This document shows positions 6,676 to 14,438 of a stretch of DNA of 52,950 bases, piece by piece; the first letter of the stretch is position 1, and each line of letters opens with the position of its first letter. The notes beneath the pieces are model-generated. The model saw only the letters and a list, made by a program, of their open reading frames with translations. It had not been told where the DNA came from and ran no database searches. Source of the DNA: WTJO01 sp965660165 (GTDB taxonomy: Bacteria > Pseudomonadota > Alphaproteobacteria > Puniceispirillales > Puniceispirillaceae); assembly GCA_965660165.1 (NCBI GenBank), contig CBFHYU010000013.1, forward strand, positions 1 to 52,950. The letters are read 5' to 3'. Both the position numbers and the translations under genes were made by a program.

Positions 6676-8538
6676 ATGCCGCCACTGCTTACGATTTCGG
6701 ATATGGGGGTTAATTTAGGGGATAGATGGCTGTTGCGCCATGTTGACCTGTCTATCAATGCAGGTGACAGGCTTACCCTTGTCGGTCGCAATGGCGCTGG
6801 TAAATCAACATTGATGAAGCTTATTTCAGGCCAAGCAGAACCAGATGAAGGTAGCCTATGGATTGCGCCACAAGCCCATGTTGCCTATCTGCCGCAAAAC
6901 CCAATATTCAAATCAAGCATGAGCCTTGCCTCTTATGTAATGCAGGGAGTTGAGCAGGTTGATGGCACTCATAGCCAGCTTCTGCATCATGCCGAAGCAA
7001 TGTTATCGCGAATGGGCATGGACCCTGCCAGAATGACAGATGGGCTTTCAGGCGGAGAGCGCAGACGGGCATCATTGGCACGCGCGCTGGTAACAGAACC
7101 TCAGATATTATTGCTTGATGAGCCTACAAACCATCTTGATTTGCCAACCATAGAATGGCTTGAAGGGATATTGAAAGAACGTTCAGGTGCGCTTGTACTT
7201 ATCTCGCATGACAGAGCATTTATGCGTGCGCTTGGCACAGGGATCGTCTGGATTGATCAAGGCAAGGTGCGAAGCAAGCAAGGTGGGTTTGACCAGTTTG
7301 AAGACTGGTCAGATACGATCCTTACAGAAGAAGCAACACGCCTTAAAAAGCTAGATAAACGAATAGCCGAAGAAACACGCTGGTCACGTCAGGGTATCAG
7401 CGCTCGGCGTAAGCGTAATCAGGGGCGCCTTAGAGAGCTTGGCGAAATGCGCGCTCAGCGTGCCCGTGAAGGTGGCATTTCAGCGCGTCAAATGTCTATT
7501 TCTGCTGGCACAGCAGAAGGTGGCGGACAAATTGTACTTGAAGCGCGTAATCTTTCTATTACAGTACCAGCCAGCCCTGCGATAATGGCAACACAGATAA
7601 CACAGGCAGACGCGCCAGATCGCCGATTGCTGGTAAATCATTTCAATGCAATTATCAAACGCACAGACCGACTTGGGATTGTTGGCCCTAACGGGATTGG
7701 CAAATCGTCTCTTGTGCGGGTATTGCTAGGCCGCCAGCAGGCTGATGCAGGATATGTAAAGGCAGGATTCGGGATGTTGCCTGCCTATTTTGACCAGAAT
7801 AGAGCCTTGCTAAATCAGGATGCTAGCCCTTGGACAATTCTATGTCCTGATGGCGGCGATACGGTAGAAATTGATGGTAAATCAAAGCATGTTACCAGCT
7901 ATCTTCGTGACTTTCTATTTGATGATTATAAGATGACACAGCGCGTTGCCACCCTGTCAGGCGGTGAGCAAAATCGGCTGATGCTGGCACATATTTTTGC
8001 CCAACCTCATAATTTTCTGGTGCTTGATGAGCCTACAAATGATCTGGACATTGAAACCATTGATTTGTTGCAAGAAGTGATTGCTGAATATGATGGCACT
8101 GTGCTGATTGTCAGCCATGATAGAGATTTTCTGGACAGAACTGTAACAGCTGTTCTGGCATTTGAAGAGAATGGACAGATTATCCCACATGCTGGCGGCT
8201 ATTCAGATTATCTAAGGCGGCGCACAAAAACCATTCAGGCAAAAGCAGAAAAGAAAACACAAAAGCCAAAACCGCAACGCAATAAACAGCCGCGTACTGA
8301 TAGGCTTAGCTATAAGCAAAGCTATCTGCTATCGACCCTGCCAGACGAAATAGATCGCCTTAACGCCGCTATTGCAACAGCTGAGCAGAGATTAGCTGAT
8401 ATGGATTTCTTTGCTAAAGACCCTGCTGGCTATCAGACGCTGGCAGATATGTGCGAAGCTGATAAAGAGCGCCGCGATACAGCAGAACAGCAATGGCTTG
8501 AGCTTGAAATCCTGCGTGAGGCAATTGAAAATCAGTAA
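6676..8538 (+). CDS. uup: ABC-F ATPase Uup
   Basis: This 620-aa protein has two ABC ATPase cassettes and no membrane segment, the ABC-F layout. The first Walker A is GRNGAGKST (residues 37-45), with signature LSGGERRRASLARAL and Walker B ILLLDEPTNHLD; the second cassette has GPNGIGKSS, LSGGEQNRLMLAHI and LVLDEPTNDLD. A charged linker separates the two, and a Lys-rich stretch plus a predicted coiled coil (SYLLSTLPDEIDRLNAAIAT) forms the C terminus, the feature that separates Uup from EttA. Family members act on ribosomes and influence transposon excision and ribosome assembly. It is followed by the RNase P RNA gene on the same strand. Confidence 0.92.
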   Translation: MPPLLTISDMGVNLGDRWLLRHVDLSINAGDRLTLVGRNGAGKSTLMKLISGQAEPDEGSLWIAPQAHVAYLPQNPIFKSSMSLASYVMQGVEQVDGTHSQLLHHAEAMLSRMGMDPARMTDGLSGGERRRASLARALVTEPQILLLDEPTNHLDLPTIEWLEGILKERSGALVLISHDRAFMRALGTGIVWIDQGKVRSKQGGFDQFEDWSDTILTEEATRLKKLDKRIAEETRWSRQGISARRKRNQGRLRELGEMRAQRAREGGISARQMSISAGTAEGGGQIVLEARNLSITVPASPAIMATQITQADAPDRRLLVNHFNAIIKRTDRLGIVGPNGIGKSSLVRVLLGRQQADAGYVKAGFGMLPAYFDQNRALLNQDASPWTILCPDGGDTVEIDGKSKHVTSYLRDFLFDDYKMTQRVATLSGGEQNRLMLAHIFAQPHNFLVLDEPTNDLDIETIDLLQEVIAEYDGTVLIVSHDRDFLDRTVTAVLAFEENGQIIPHAGGYSDYLRRRTKTIQAKAEKKTQKPKPQRNKQPRTDRLSYKQSYLLSTLPDEIDRLNAAIATAEQRLADMDFFAKDPAGYQTLADMCEADKERRDTAEQQWLELEILREAIENQ

Positions 8539-8655
8539 TCTGATGCCAGCCCCATCTGAATCAGTGGCGATAACGCGGATATTATAGACATTATTGGTGC
8601 CAGCATCAGCTCGGATTTTGCCTGCCATGCCGATACAGGCCAGCCATCAGATATT

Positions 8656-8684
8656 TTGACAAAGCGCTGTAAATATGACAGGTA
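8656..8684 (+). promoter_or_regulatory. Probable rnpB promoter with consensus -35 and degenerate -10
   Basis: TTGACA at 8656-8661 is a perfect -35 hexamer. With a 17-bp spacer the -10 position (8679-8684, CAGGTA) is poor, but the predicted start at about 8691 coincides with the 5' strand of the RNase P RNA helix P1 at 8692. The position supports a promoter despite the weak -10. Confidence 0.45.
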
Positions 8685-8689
8685 AGAAA

Positions 8690-9078
8690 GTGCAGACAGC
8701 CGGATAGCTGCTGGGCATAGCTCAGAGGAAAGTCCGGGCTCCATGGGATCAGGATGCTGGATAACGTCCAGCAAGGGCGACCTTAGGGAAAGTGCCACAG
8801 AAAACAAACCGCCTGACATTCTTCTCAGGTAAGGGTGAAATGGTGCGGTAAGAGCGCACCGCAATATTGGTGACAATATTGGCAGGGTAAACCCCATCCG
8901 GAGCAAGACCATATAGGAACATAGCTGTTTAATCAGCAGTGATGATCCCATCACAGATGTTCGGGTAGGTCGCTAAAGCAGGCTGGTAACAGCCATGCGT
9001 AGATGAATAGCTATCACGCTACCGCTGAGCTAATCAGAGGTGACGACACAGAACCCGGCTTACAGGCTGTCTGCCTTT
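8690..9078 (+). ncRNA. rnpB: RNase P RNA (bacterial type A)
   Basis: This is the catalytic RNA of ribonuclease P, which trims tRNA 5' leaders. Hallmarks in order: the P1 helix strands GCAGACAGCC (8692-8701) and GGCTGTCTGC (9065-9074), which pair perfectly over 10 bp; the conserved GAGGAAAGTCCGGGCTCC (CR-I) near 8731; AGGGTGAAA and GGTAAGAGCGCACCG (CR-II/III) around 8830-8862; GCAAGACCA near 8902; and GACACAGAACCCGGCTTACA (CR-V) near 9044. The length of about 387 nt fits alphaproteobacterial rnpB. A TTTTATT tract directly follows P1. It sits between uup and the dcw cluster; ends are approximate by a few nt. Confidence 0.97.
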
Positions 9079-9141
9079 TATTCCCACCCCGCCTGCTCAC
9101 CATTATGACATTTCAGTATCAGCCAAACATTACAAGGAAAA

Positions 9142-9156
9142 GAACAAATTAAGAAC
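9142..9156. promoter_or_regulatory. GAAC-N7-GAAC site matching the alphaproteobacterial LexA box
   Basis: GAAC at 9142-9145 and GAAC at 9153-9156 are separated by AAATTAA (7 nt). This matches exactly the direct-repeat SOS box described for Alphaproteobacteria (GTTC-N7-GTTC on the other strand). It lies 287 nt before mraZ and about 110 nt before the candidate promoter. About one to two such matches are expected by chance in 53 kb, so the call is weak. Confidence 0.25.
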
Positions 9157-9265
9157 AAAAATAAAATTCTCTCATAGAATCAGATTATTAGACTTTATTT
9201 CTAATGTAATACATCATAACCCATTGAAATTAAGCGATTTTTCATTAAAAAACCGTCCAAAACCA

Positions 9266-9295
9266 TTGACTACATATAGTTTCCCATGCTATCCC
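9266..9295 (+). promoter_or_regulatory. Candidate mraZ/dcw promoter
   Basis: TTGACT at 9266-9271 and TATCCC at 9290-9295 (18-bp spacer) form a candidate promoter, helped by a TG one base upstream of the -10 (TGCTATCCC, the extended -10 form). The -10 lies inside the MraZ box array, as expected for an autorepressed promoter. An alternative -10 is TATAGT at 9275-9280, but it lacks a -35. Confidence 0.42.
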
Positions 9296-9327
9296 ATAAG
9301 AACCCATGAAATCCCATAAGAGCCCAG
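9283..9327 (-). promoter_or_regulatory. MraZ operator: five TGGGN boxes at 10-bp spacing
   Basis: CCCAT, CCCAT, CCCAT, CCCAT and CCCAG start at 9283, 9293, 9303, 9313 and 9323, exactly 10 bp apart. Read on the bottom strand they are TGGGN repeats separated by 5 nt, the established binding pattern of MraZ, whose gene lies about 100 nt downstream. The spacers are also partly repeated (TCTTA twice). MraZ probably represses its own operon here. Confidence 0.85.
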
Positions 9328-9428
9328 AAAAAGGCTATCTGGTTGATTTTATGGTGAAAACGAGAAACGACTAGGTAGAAAACAGGCAGGCGTTTAGGCG
9401 CAGACAGATTTTTGAATGGTGACAATGG

Positions 9429-9896
9429 ATGCTTTTTTTATCCACATTTGAAAATAAAATTGACAGCAAGGGGCGGATTTCCATTCCAGCGCCCTTTCGC
9501 AGTACGCTTGCGCGTAGTAATGGTGGGCTGGTGCTTTATCCAAATATGCTAAAGCCCTATATTGAGGGGTGCGACACCAACAGGATGGGGCAATATGCAG
9601 AAGCTGCAGATCAGCTAGATCAATCATCTGAAGATGCAGAAGCCTATTTTGCGATGATGGCAAGCGCGCGCGAAATGCGGATTGATTCGGACGGACGTAT
9701 CATGCTGACCGAAGATTTGATCGAGCATGCTGGATTACTGCCTTTGGAAAATGCGCTATTTGCGGGCAGAGGCAAAGCGTTTGAGATTTGGCAACCTGCG
9801 CGTTATCACGACCATAACAAAGCCATTAAAACGCGGGTAAGCAAGACAGGCATGCCTCGCATTGATTTGAAATCAGCATCACGGGAGGGCGAATGA
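9429..9896 (+). CDS. mraZ: Transcriptional regulator MraZ
   Basis: This 155-aa protein has the duplicated SpoVT/AbrB-type MraZ domain: the first DNA-binding loop is KIDSKGRISIPAPFR (about residues 10-24), the second is MRIDSDGRIMLTEDL (about 78-92). MraZ forms ring-shaped oligomers and binds TGGGN repeats; five such boxes lie just upstream, so this gene probably represses its own promoter and the dcw cluster. The stop overlaps the rsmH start by 4 nt (ATGA), implying translational coupling. A second ATG at 9425 is out of frame. The length is typical. Confidence 0.96.
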   Translation: MLFLSTFENKIDSKGRISIPAPFRSTLARSNGGLVLYPNMLKPYIEGCDTNRMGQYAEAADQLDQSSEDAEAYFAMMASAREMRIDSDGRIMLTEDLIEHAGLLPLENALFAGRGKAFEIWQPARYHDHNKAIKTRVSKTGMPRIDLKSASREGE

Positions 9897-10855
9897 TGGA
9901 AACATCCGACCTGCACATCCCTGTGATGTTGCAAGAGGTTGTTGATTCACTTGCCCCACAGGATGGCCAACATTTTGTTGACGCTACATTTGGCAATGGC
10001 GGCTATTCAAAAGCGCTATTAGACAAAGCTGAATGCACCATATCCGCCTTTGACCGTGATCCAGATGCTATTGAGCGCGGCAGACCGCTAGCAAATGCCT
10101 ATAATGGCAGGCTAGTGCTTATCCAGTCAGCCTTTGCCGCATTAGGCGATATATTCAATCAAAATAATCAGGTTGATGGCATTGTATTTGATTTAGGTGT
10201 CTGTTCTGTTCAGCTAGATGAGGCAGAGCGCGGTTTTTCCTTTAGGCTTGATGGCCCGCTAGATATGCGGATGGAACAGTCGGGCGAAGATGCCGCCAAG
10301 ATTATCAATAGCTATTCAGAAAAACAAATTGCACAAATTCTGTGGCAATTTGGCGAGGAAAAAGCGTCTAGACGAATTGCACGAGCCATTATTGCCGCCC
10401 GTGCAGAGGCGCCTATCCTGCGTACGTCCCAACTTTCTAAGATTATTCATTCTGTCATGCCGCGCCCAAAGCCAGGACAGGCAGATAGTGCTACCAGATC
10501 ATTTCAGGCATTGCGAATTTATGTCAATCAAGAGCTAGACCAGCTAGAGCAAGCACTTCATGCGTCTCAGGCAGCATTAAAGCCTGGCGGCGTGCTAGCG
10601 GTTGTGAGCTTTCATTCTCTTGAAGATAGAATAGTCAAACAATTCATCAAACACAAAAGCGGGCGCGCGCCAAACCCAAATAAATATAGCCCCCAACTAG
10701 ATGCGCCGCCAAACGCTCTATTTTCTATCACCTCAACAAAACCAACATTGCCATCTGAGGCTGAGATTGCCGCTAATCCAAGAGCGCGCTCAGCAAAGCT
10801 GAGGGTGGCCTATCGCACAGATGAGCCGCTTCAGCCAGTGGCGCAGGCTGGCTAG
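9893..10855 (+). CDS. rsmH: 16S rRNA (cytosine-1402 N4)-methyltransferase RsmH (MraW)
   Basis: This 320-aa enzyme methylates N4 of C1402 in the 16S rRNA decoding centre with S-adenosylmethionine. The N-terminal HIPVMLQEV and the SAM-binding DATFGNGGYSKALL are the family signatures; DFDRDPDA-like (SAFDRDPDAI), FDLGVCSVQLDEAERGFSF and VVSFHSLEDRIVKQF near the C terminus complete the pattern. The start overlaps mraZ by 4 nt. It is followed by ftsL after 16 nt. Confidence 0.97.
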   Translation: MMETSDLHIPVMLQEVVDSLAPQDGQHFVDATFGNGGYSKALLDKAECTISAFDRDPDAIERGRPLANAYNGRLVLIQSAFAALGDIFNQNNQVDGIVFDLGVCSVQLDEAERGFSFRLDGPLDMRMEQSGEDAAKIINSYSEKQIAQILWQFGEEKASRRIARAIIAARAEAPILRTSQLSKIIHSVMPRPKPGQADSATRSFQALRIYVNQELDQLEQALHASQAALKPGGVLAVVSFHSLEDRIVKQFIKHKSGRAPNPNKYSPQLDAPPNALFSITSTKPTLPSEAEIAANPRARSAKLRVAYRTDEPLQPVAQAG

Positions 10856-10871
10856 CCAAGGAGTATGTAAG

Positions 10872-11252
10872 ATGAAATTAAGTTTTTTACTTCCGCTTGG
10901 CACCCTCTTAATCTGTGCAATGAGCCTGTATATCATCAAGACAGATGTTGATTCACGCCATGATGAGCTGGTCAGGCTGAAACGGGCAGTTTCGTCAGAG
11001 CAAAATGAAGCCGCTATTCTAAGAGCAGAATGGAGCTTTCTGACGCGCCCAGAACGCCTGCTTGATCTGTCGCAAAATCTGTTATCTATGACGCCTATTC
11101 CGCAAGAACGGATTGTCTCAATAGACGAAATCCCGTTGCGTATAACAGATAGCGGCCAGACAGCAAGTGGCAAGAAAAATGCTGGCAAGACAATCACTGG
11201 CCAGATGATCATCGAAAACACACCTTCTAATCATATGGCAGGTGCCAGATGA
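10872..11252 (+). CDS. ftsL: Cell division protein FtsL
   Basis: This 126-aa protein is FtsL by position and architecture: a short cytoplasmic tail, one membrane helix at about residues 3-21 (LSFLLPLGTLLICAMSLYI), then a periplasmic heptad-like segment (DSRHDELVRLKRAVSSEQNE) of the kind that forms a coiled coil with FtsB, and the conserved LTRPERL. I chose ATG 10872 because AAGGAG (10858-10863) lies 8 nt before it; an upstream start at 10821 would overlap rsmH. Its stop overlaps ftsI by 4 nt. The tail is Gly- and Lys-rich and divergent. Confidence 0.88.
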   Translation: MKLSFLLPLGTLLICAMSLYIIKTDVDSRHDELVRLKRAVSSEQNEAAILRAEWSFLTRPERLLDLSQNLLSMTPIPQERIVSIDEIPLRITDSGQTASGKKNAGKTITGQMIIENTPSNHMAGAR

Positions 11253-12970
11253 CGTCCCGCAATAGCCGCATCACCGCCTCATTAAAACGGCTATTATGGC
11301 CAGAGCGGCCTAGTGCTGAGCAATCTAGAGGCGCGGCACTTTCACGGCTTGGCTTTGCAGCTACGCTGGTTGCGATATGCTTTTTTGCGCTCTCTGCAAA
11401 AGCAATTTATCTTACGGTAATTATTGATAAAAACCAGAATATTGCAGGGCAAGCATCGCGCCCTGCGCAACGCGGCGAAATACATGACAGACATGGGCTA
11501 GTGCTGGCTCATAATATTCCTATCATCACCTTATATGCTGATCCTGCACATATTATGGATATTGAGGACACCGCCCGAAAGCTTGCCCATTTTCTGCCTG
11601 ACAAAACAGCAAGGCAAATCAAAAGCCAGCTATCGCGCAAGTCAAGATATGTTGCGCTAGAAGATAGGCTTACCCCTGCGCGTCATGCCGAAATATTGCG
11701 GCTTGGGCTTCCAGGCATTTATTTTCAGCCCTCTACTGCGCGTATCTATCCGCAAGGCAGAGAGGCGGCACATCTGCTAGGGCAAATTGATACTGACGGC
11801 AATGGCATTGCTGGTCTTGAGCGCAGTTTCAATAACAGATTAGCGGCAGGTGAAAACCTTACCTTATCCATTGATATCAATGTTCAGGCCATTATCAGAC
11901 GCGAGCTAGCCGCCCAAATTAAGCGATTTGAAGCGATTGGCGGGGCGGGGCTGTTGCTTGATATTGAAACAGGCGAGCTTATTGCTGCTATTTCCTTACC
12001 AGATTACAACCCAAACCATTACCAGCTTGCAGACCCTGAATCTCTGTTCAACAACGCCACAAAGGGTGTGTTTGAAATGGGCAGTATTTTCAAAGTGTTA
12101 AATACTGCGATTGCACTTGAAACAGGGGTTAGCAATCTTCATTCACAATTTGAGGTCTCAAAGCCTATTCGGGTAGCCCGTCATAGCATTCGTGACTATC
12201 ACCCCTATCAGCGCAAGCTGAATCTATCAGAAGTGCTGGTATTTTCCTCTAATATCGGCTCTGCCAAGATTGCCGAAAGCTATGGCCCGCAGGTTCAGAA
12301 ATCCTATCTTGAAAAATTGGGGCTGTTGAAGCGTCCTGATCTGGCATTGCCTGAAACAGCCGAGCCGCTATATCCAGATAATTGGGGACGGCTATCCACC
12401 ATGACCATTTCATTTGGACATGGTATTTCTGTCTCTCCTATTCATGCCGCCTCAGCGATTGCGGCGGCCGCAGGATATGGCGAATATATTGAGCCCACAA
12501 TCCAAAAGCGCATGGCTGATGATATGTTTGAGCGTCGCCGCATTTTCAGTGAAGAGACTGTGCGTGCTGTGCGTACGATGATGCGTCTGGTGGTCACCCA
12601 TAAAGACGGCACTGCCAATTTTGCAGATGCAGATGGCTATCTTGTTGGGGCAAAAACTGGCACAGCTGAAAAGGTTGAAAATAAGCGTTATAACAAAAAA
12701 GCGAACCGTGTTTCGTTGGTGGCAAGCTTTCCTGTATCATCCCCAAGATATTTATTATTTGTGATGGTGGACGAGCCAAAAGGCCAGAAACATTCCTATG
12801 GCTATGCTACTGCTGGTTGGGTAGCCGCGCCGATTGCAAAGCGAGTCATCGAACATATTGCGCCTATGTTAAATGTGTTCCCTGTTGACAAAAATGCGCC
12901 AGAAATCAGACAGAATCTGATTCCACAATTGCTTCATTACAACACAGGAGCGATCGTTGCATCTTTCTAG
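11249..12970 (+). CDS. ftsI: Septal peptidoglycan transpeptidase FtsI (PBP3)
   Basis: This 573-aa class B penicillin-binding protein cross-links septal peptidoglycan. It has an N-terminal cytoplasmic tail, a membrane helix at about residues 34-56, the pedestal region starting at RPAQRGEIHDRHG, and the transpeptidase domain with SIFK (Ser279, the acylated serine), SSN (333-335) and KTG (469-471). It works with FtsW, encoded five genes downstream. The start shares ATGA with ftsL, and the C terminus overlaps the TTG start of murE by 14 nt. Confidence 0.97.
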   Translation: MTSRNSRITASLKRLLWPERPSAEQSRGAALSRLGFAATLVAICFFALSAKAIYLTVIIDKNQNIAGQASRPAQRGEIHDRHGLVLAHNIPIITLYADPAHIMDIEDTARKLAHFLPDKTARQIKSQLSRKSRYVALEDRLTPARHAEILRLGLPGIYFQPSTARIYPQGREAAHLLGQIDTDGNGIAGLERSFNNRLAAGENLTLSIDINVQAIIRRELAAQIKRFEAIGGAGLLLDIETGELIAAISLPDYNPNHYQLADPESLFNNATKGVFEMGSIFKVLNTAIALETGVSNLHSQFEVSKPIRVARHSIRDYHPYQRKLNLSEVLVFSSNIGSAKIAESYGPQVQKSYLEKLGLLKRPDLALPETAEPLYPDNWGRLSTMTISFGHGISVSPIHAASAIAAAAGYGEYIEPTIQKRMADDMFERRRIFSEETVRAVRTMMRLVVTHKDGTANFADADGYLVGAKTGTAEKVENKRYNKKANRVSLVASFPVSSPRYLLFVMVDEPKGQKHSYGYATAGWVAAPIAKRVIEHIAPMLNVFPVDKNAPEIRQNLIPQLLHYNTGAIVASF

Positions 12971-14438
12971 TCTGCTTTCACAAATCCATGTCAACTATAC
13001 CCATCTTGGCGGTGACCCTGAGATATTGTCGATTACGTCAAATTCACGCGCTTGCACAGATGGCGCGCTATTTGCCGCCTTTGCAGGAAGCCATCTTGAT
13101 GGCCATAATTTTATTGAACAGGCAATTGGAAATGGCGCTGTTTGCATTCTAGCAGAACGCAAGATTGAGATAGACAACCCTGAAATAGCGATTATCACCT
13201 CAGATGAGGCTAGGGCTATCTTTGCCCAGATTTCAAGCCGCTTCTGGCCAGCACGCCCTGATATGATAGTTGGTGTTACAGGCACGAATGGCAAAACATC
13301 CACCTGTCAGTATCTGCATCAAATCTGGCGCAAATCAGCATGGGCAGCGGCCTCATTGGGAACACTTGGCATCACAGGCATTGACGGCCATATCTCGCCC
13401 TCAAAAGAAGCGTTAACCACCTTATCCGCTGAGCATTTCTATGAAGCGATAGCAGAGCAGAAATCAAAAGGTATTTCACATCTGGCATTTGAAGCGTCTA
13501 GTCATGGGCTTGCCCAGAACAGGCTTTGTGGACTTAGCGTAAATGTGGCGGTCTTTACCAATCTTAGTCATGATCATCTGGATTTTCATGGCGATATGGA
13601 TAGTTATTTTGAGGCAAAGCGAATCCTGTTTGATGATAATCTGCTAGATGGCGGCACAGCCATAATCAATATTGATGATAGCTATGGCAGAAAGCTAGCA
13701 GAACATCTTTCACAGCGCCGCATTGTGCTGTGGACAGTTGCCAAAGACCATCCAGCAGATTTTAGAATGTCTCACTTCTCGCTTCAGCCATTCGGAGCAG
13801 ACATTACCATTGAGGCGCGTGGTGAGACATATAATCTTGCGATTGCGCTATCAGGCCAGCCGCAAGCCATGAATGCAGTAATGGCGGCAGTGGCAGCACA
13901 TGCATCTGGCTTGCCCTTGCAAGATAGCATTGGGGCGTTGCCATCGCTAAAAGCAGTTCATGGGCGAATGGAAGCTATTCATGGTCATCCAAAGGGCGCT
14001 CGCATTGTTGTAGATTATGCACATACCCCTGATGCGCTGTCTCACGCATTGGATATTTTGCGCGCTGAAACCGCTGGCAAATTACATATTGTATTTGGCT
14101 GTGGCGGAGACAGAGATTCTGAAAAACGCCCTGAAATGGGCAATATCGCCAATCAATATTGCGATATAATCTATGTAACAGATGATAATCCTCGCTCTGA
14201 AGACCCTGCCGCTATCCGTGACGCCATCTGTGCTGCATGCCCAAAGGCTAAGAATATAGGTAGCAGAGATGATGCCATTAAACAGGCAGTATTTGCATTA
14301 AAGTCAGGTGATACCTTGCTGATAGCTGGCAAAGGCCATGAGCTAACCCAAACTATCGGCACTGAATCACTTCCGTTCGATGATAGGGCACAGGCACGAG
14401 CCGCAATCTCAGAGCTAATCTCGCGGGAGGTAGTATGA
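12957..14438 (+). CDS. murE: UDP-MurNAc-tripeptide synthetase MurE (meso-diaminopimelate type)
   Basis: This 493-aa ATP-dependent ligase adds the third stem-peptide residue. The ATP loop is VTGTNGKTST (Lys113), and the substrate-specificity motif DNPR (410-413, within DDNPRSEDP) identifies the meso-diaminopimelate-adding form. A typical C-terminal ligase domain is also present (FGCGGDRDSEKRPEM, GKGHE). The start is TTG at 12957, unusual but supported by AGGAG 7 nt upstream (12946-12950) and the 14-nt overlap with ftsI; homology begins near the N terminus. The stop overlaps murF by 4 nt. Confidence 0.96.
   Translation: MHLSSLLSQIHVNYTHLGGDPEILSITSNSRACTDGALFAAFAGSHLDGHNFIEQAIGNGAVCILAERKIEIDNPEIAIITSDEARAIFAQISSRFWPARPDMIVGVTGTNGKTSTCQYLHQIWRKSAWAAASLGTLGITGIDGHISPSKEALTTLSAEHFYEAIAEQKSKGISHLAFEASSHGLAQNRLCGLSVNVAVFTNLSHDHLDFHGDMDSYFEAKRILFDDNLLDGGTAIINIDDSYGRKLAEHLSQRRIVLWTVAKDHPADFRMSHFSLQPFGADITIEARGETYNLAIALSGQPQAMNAVMAAVAAHASGLPLQDSIGALPSLKAVHGRMEAIHGHPKGARIVVDYAHTPDALSHALDILRAETAGKLHIVFGCGGDRDSEKRPEMGNIANQYCDIIYVTDDNPRSEDPAAIRDAICAACPKAKNIGSRDDAIKQAVFALKSGDTLLIAGKGHELTQTIGTESLPFDDRAQARAAISELISREVV

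Larger units (their letters stand above)
9079..9428. other. Intergenic control region between rnpB and mraZ
   Basis: This 350-nt A/T-rich stretch has no gene. It holds a GAAC-N7-GAAC site (9142-9156), a TTGACT/TGCTATCCC promoter candidate (9266-9295), five phased CCCAN boxes (9283-9327), and an unstructured leader of about 100 nt before the mraZ ATG. Nothing else convincing was seen between 9160 and 9260. Confidence 0.7.

Noticed and set aside
9061..9085. Independent rho-independent terminator of rnpB
   Set aside because: The T-rich tract follows the 3' strand of helix P1, whose partner is 360 nt upstream; no local hairpin was found.
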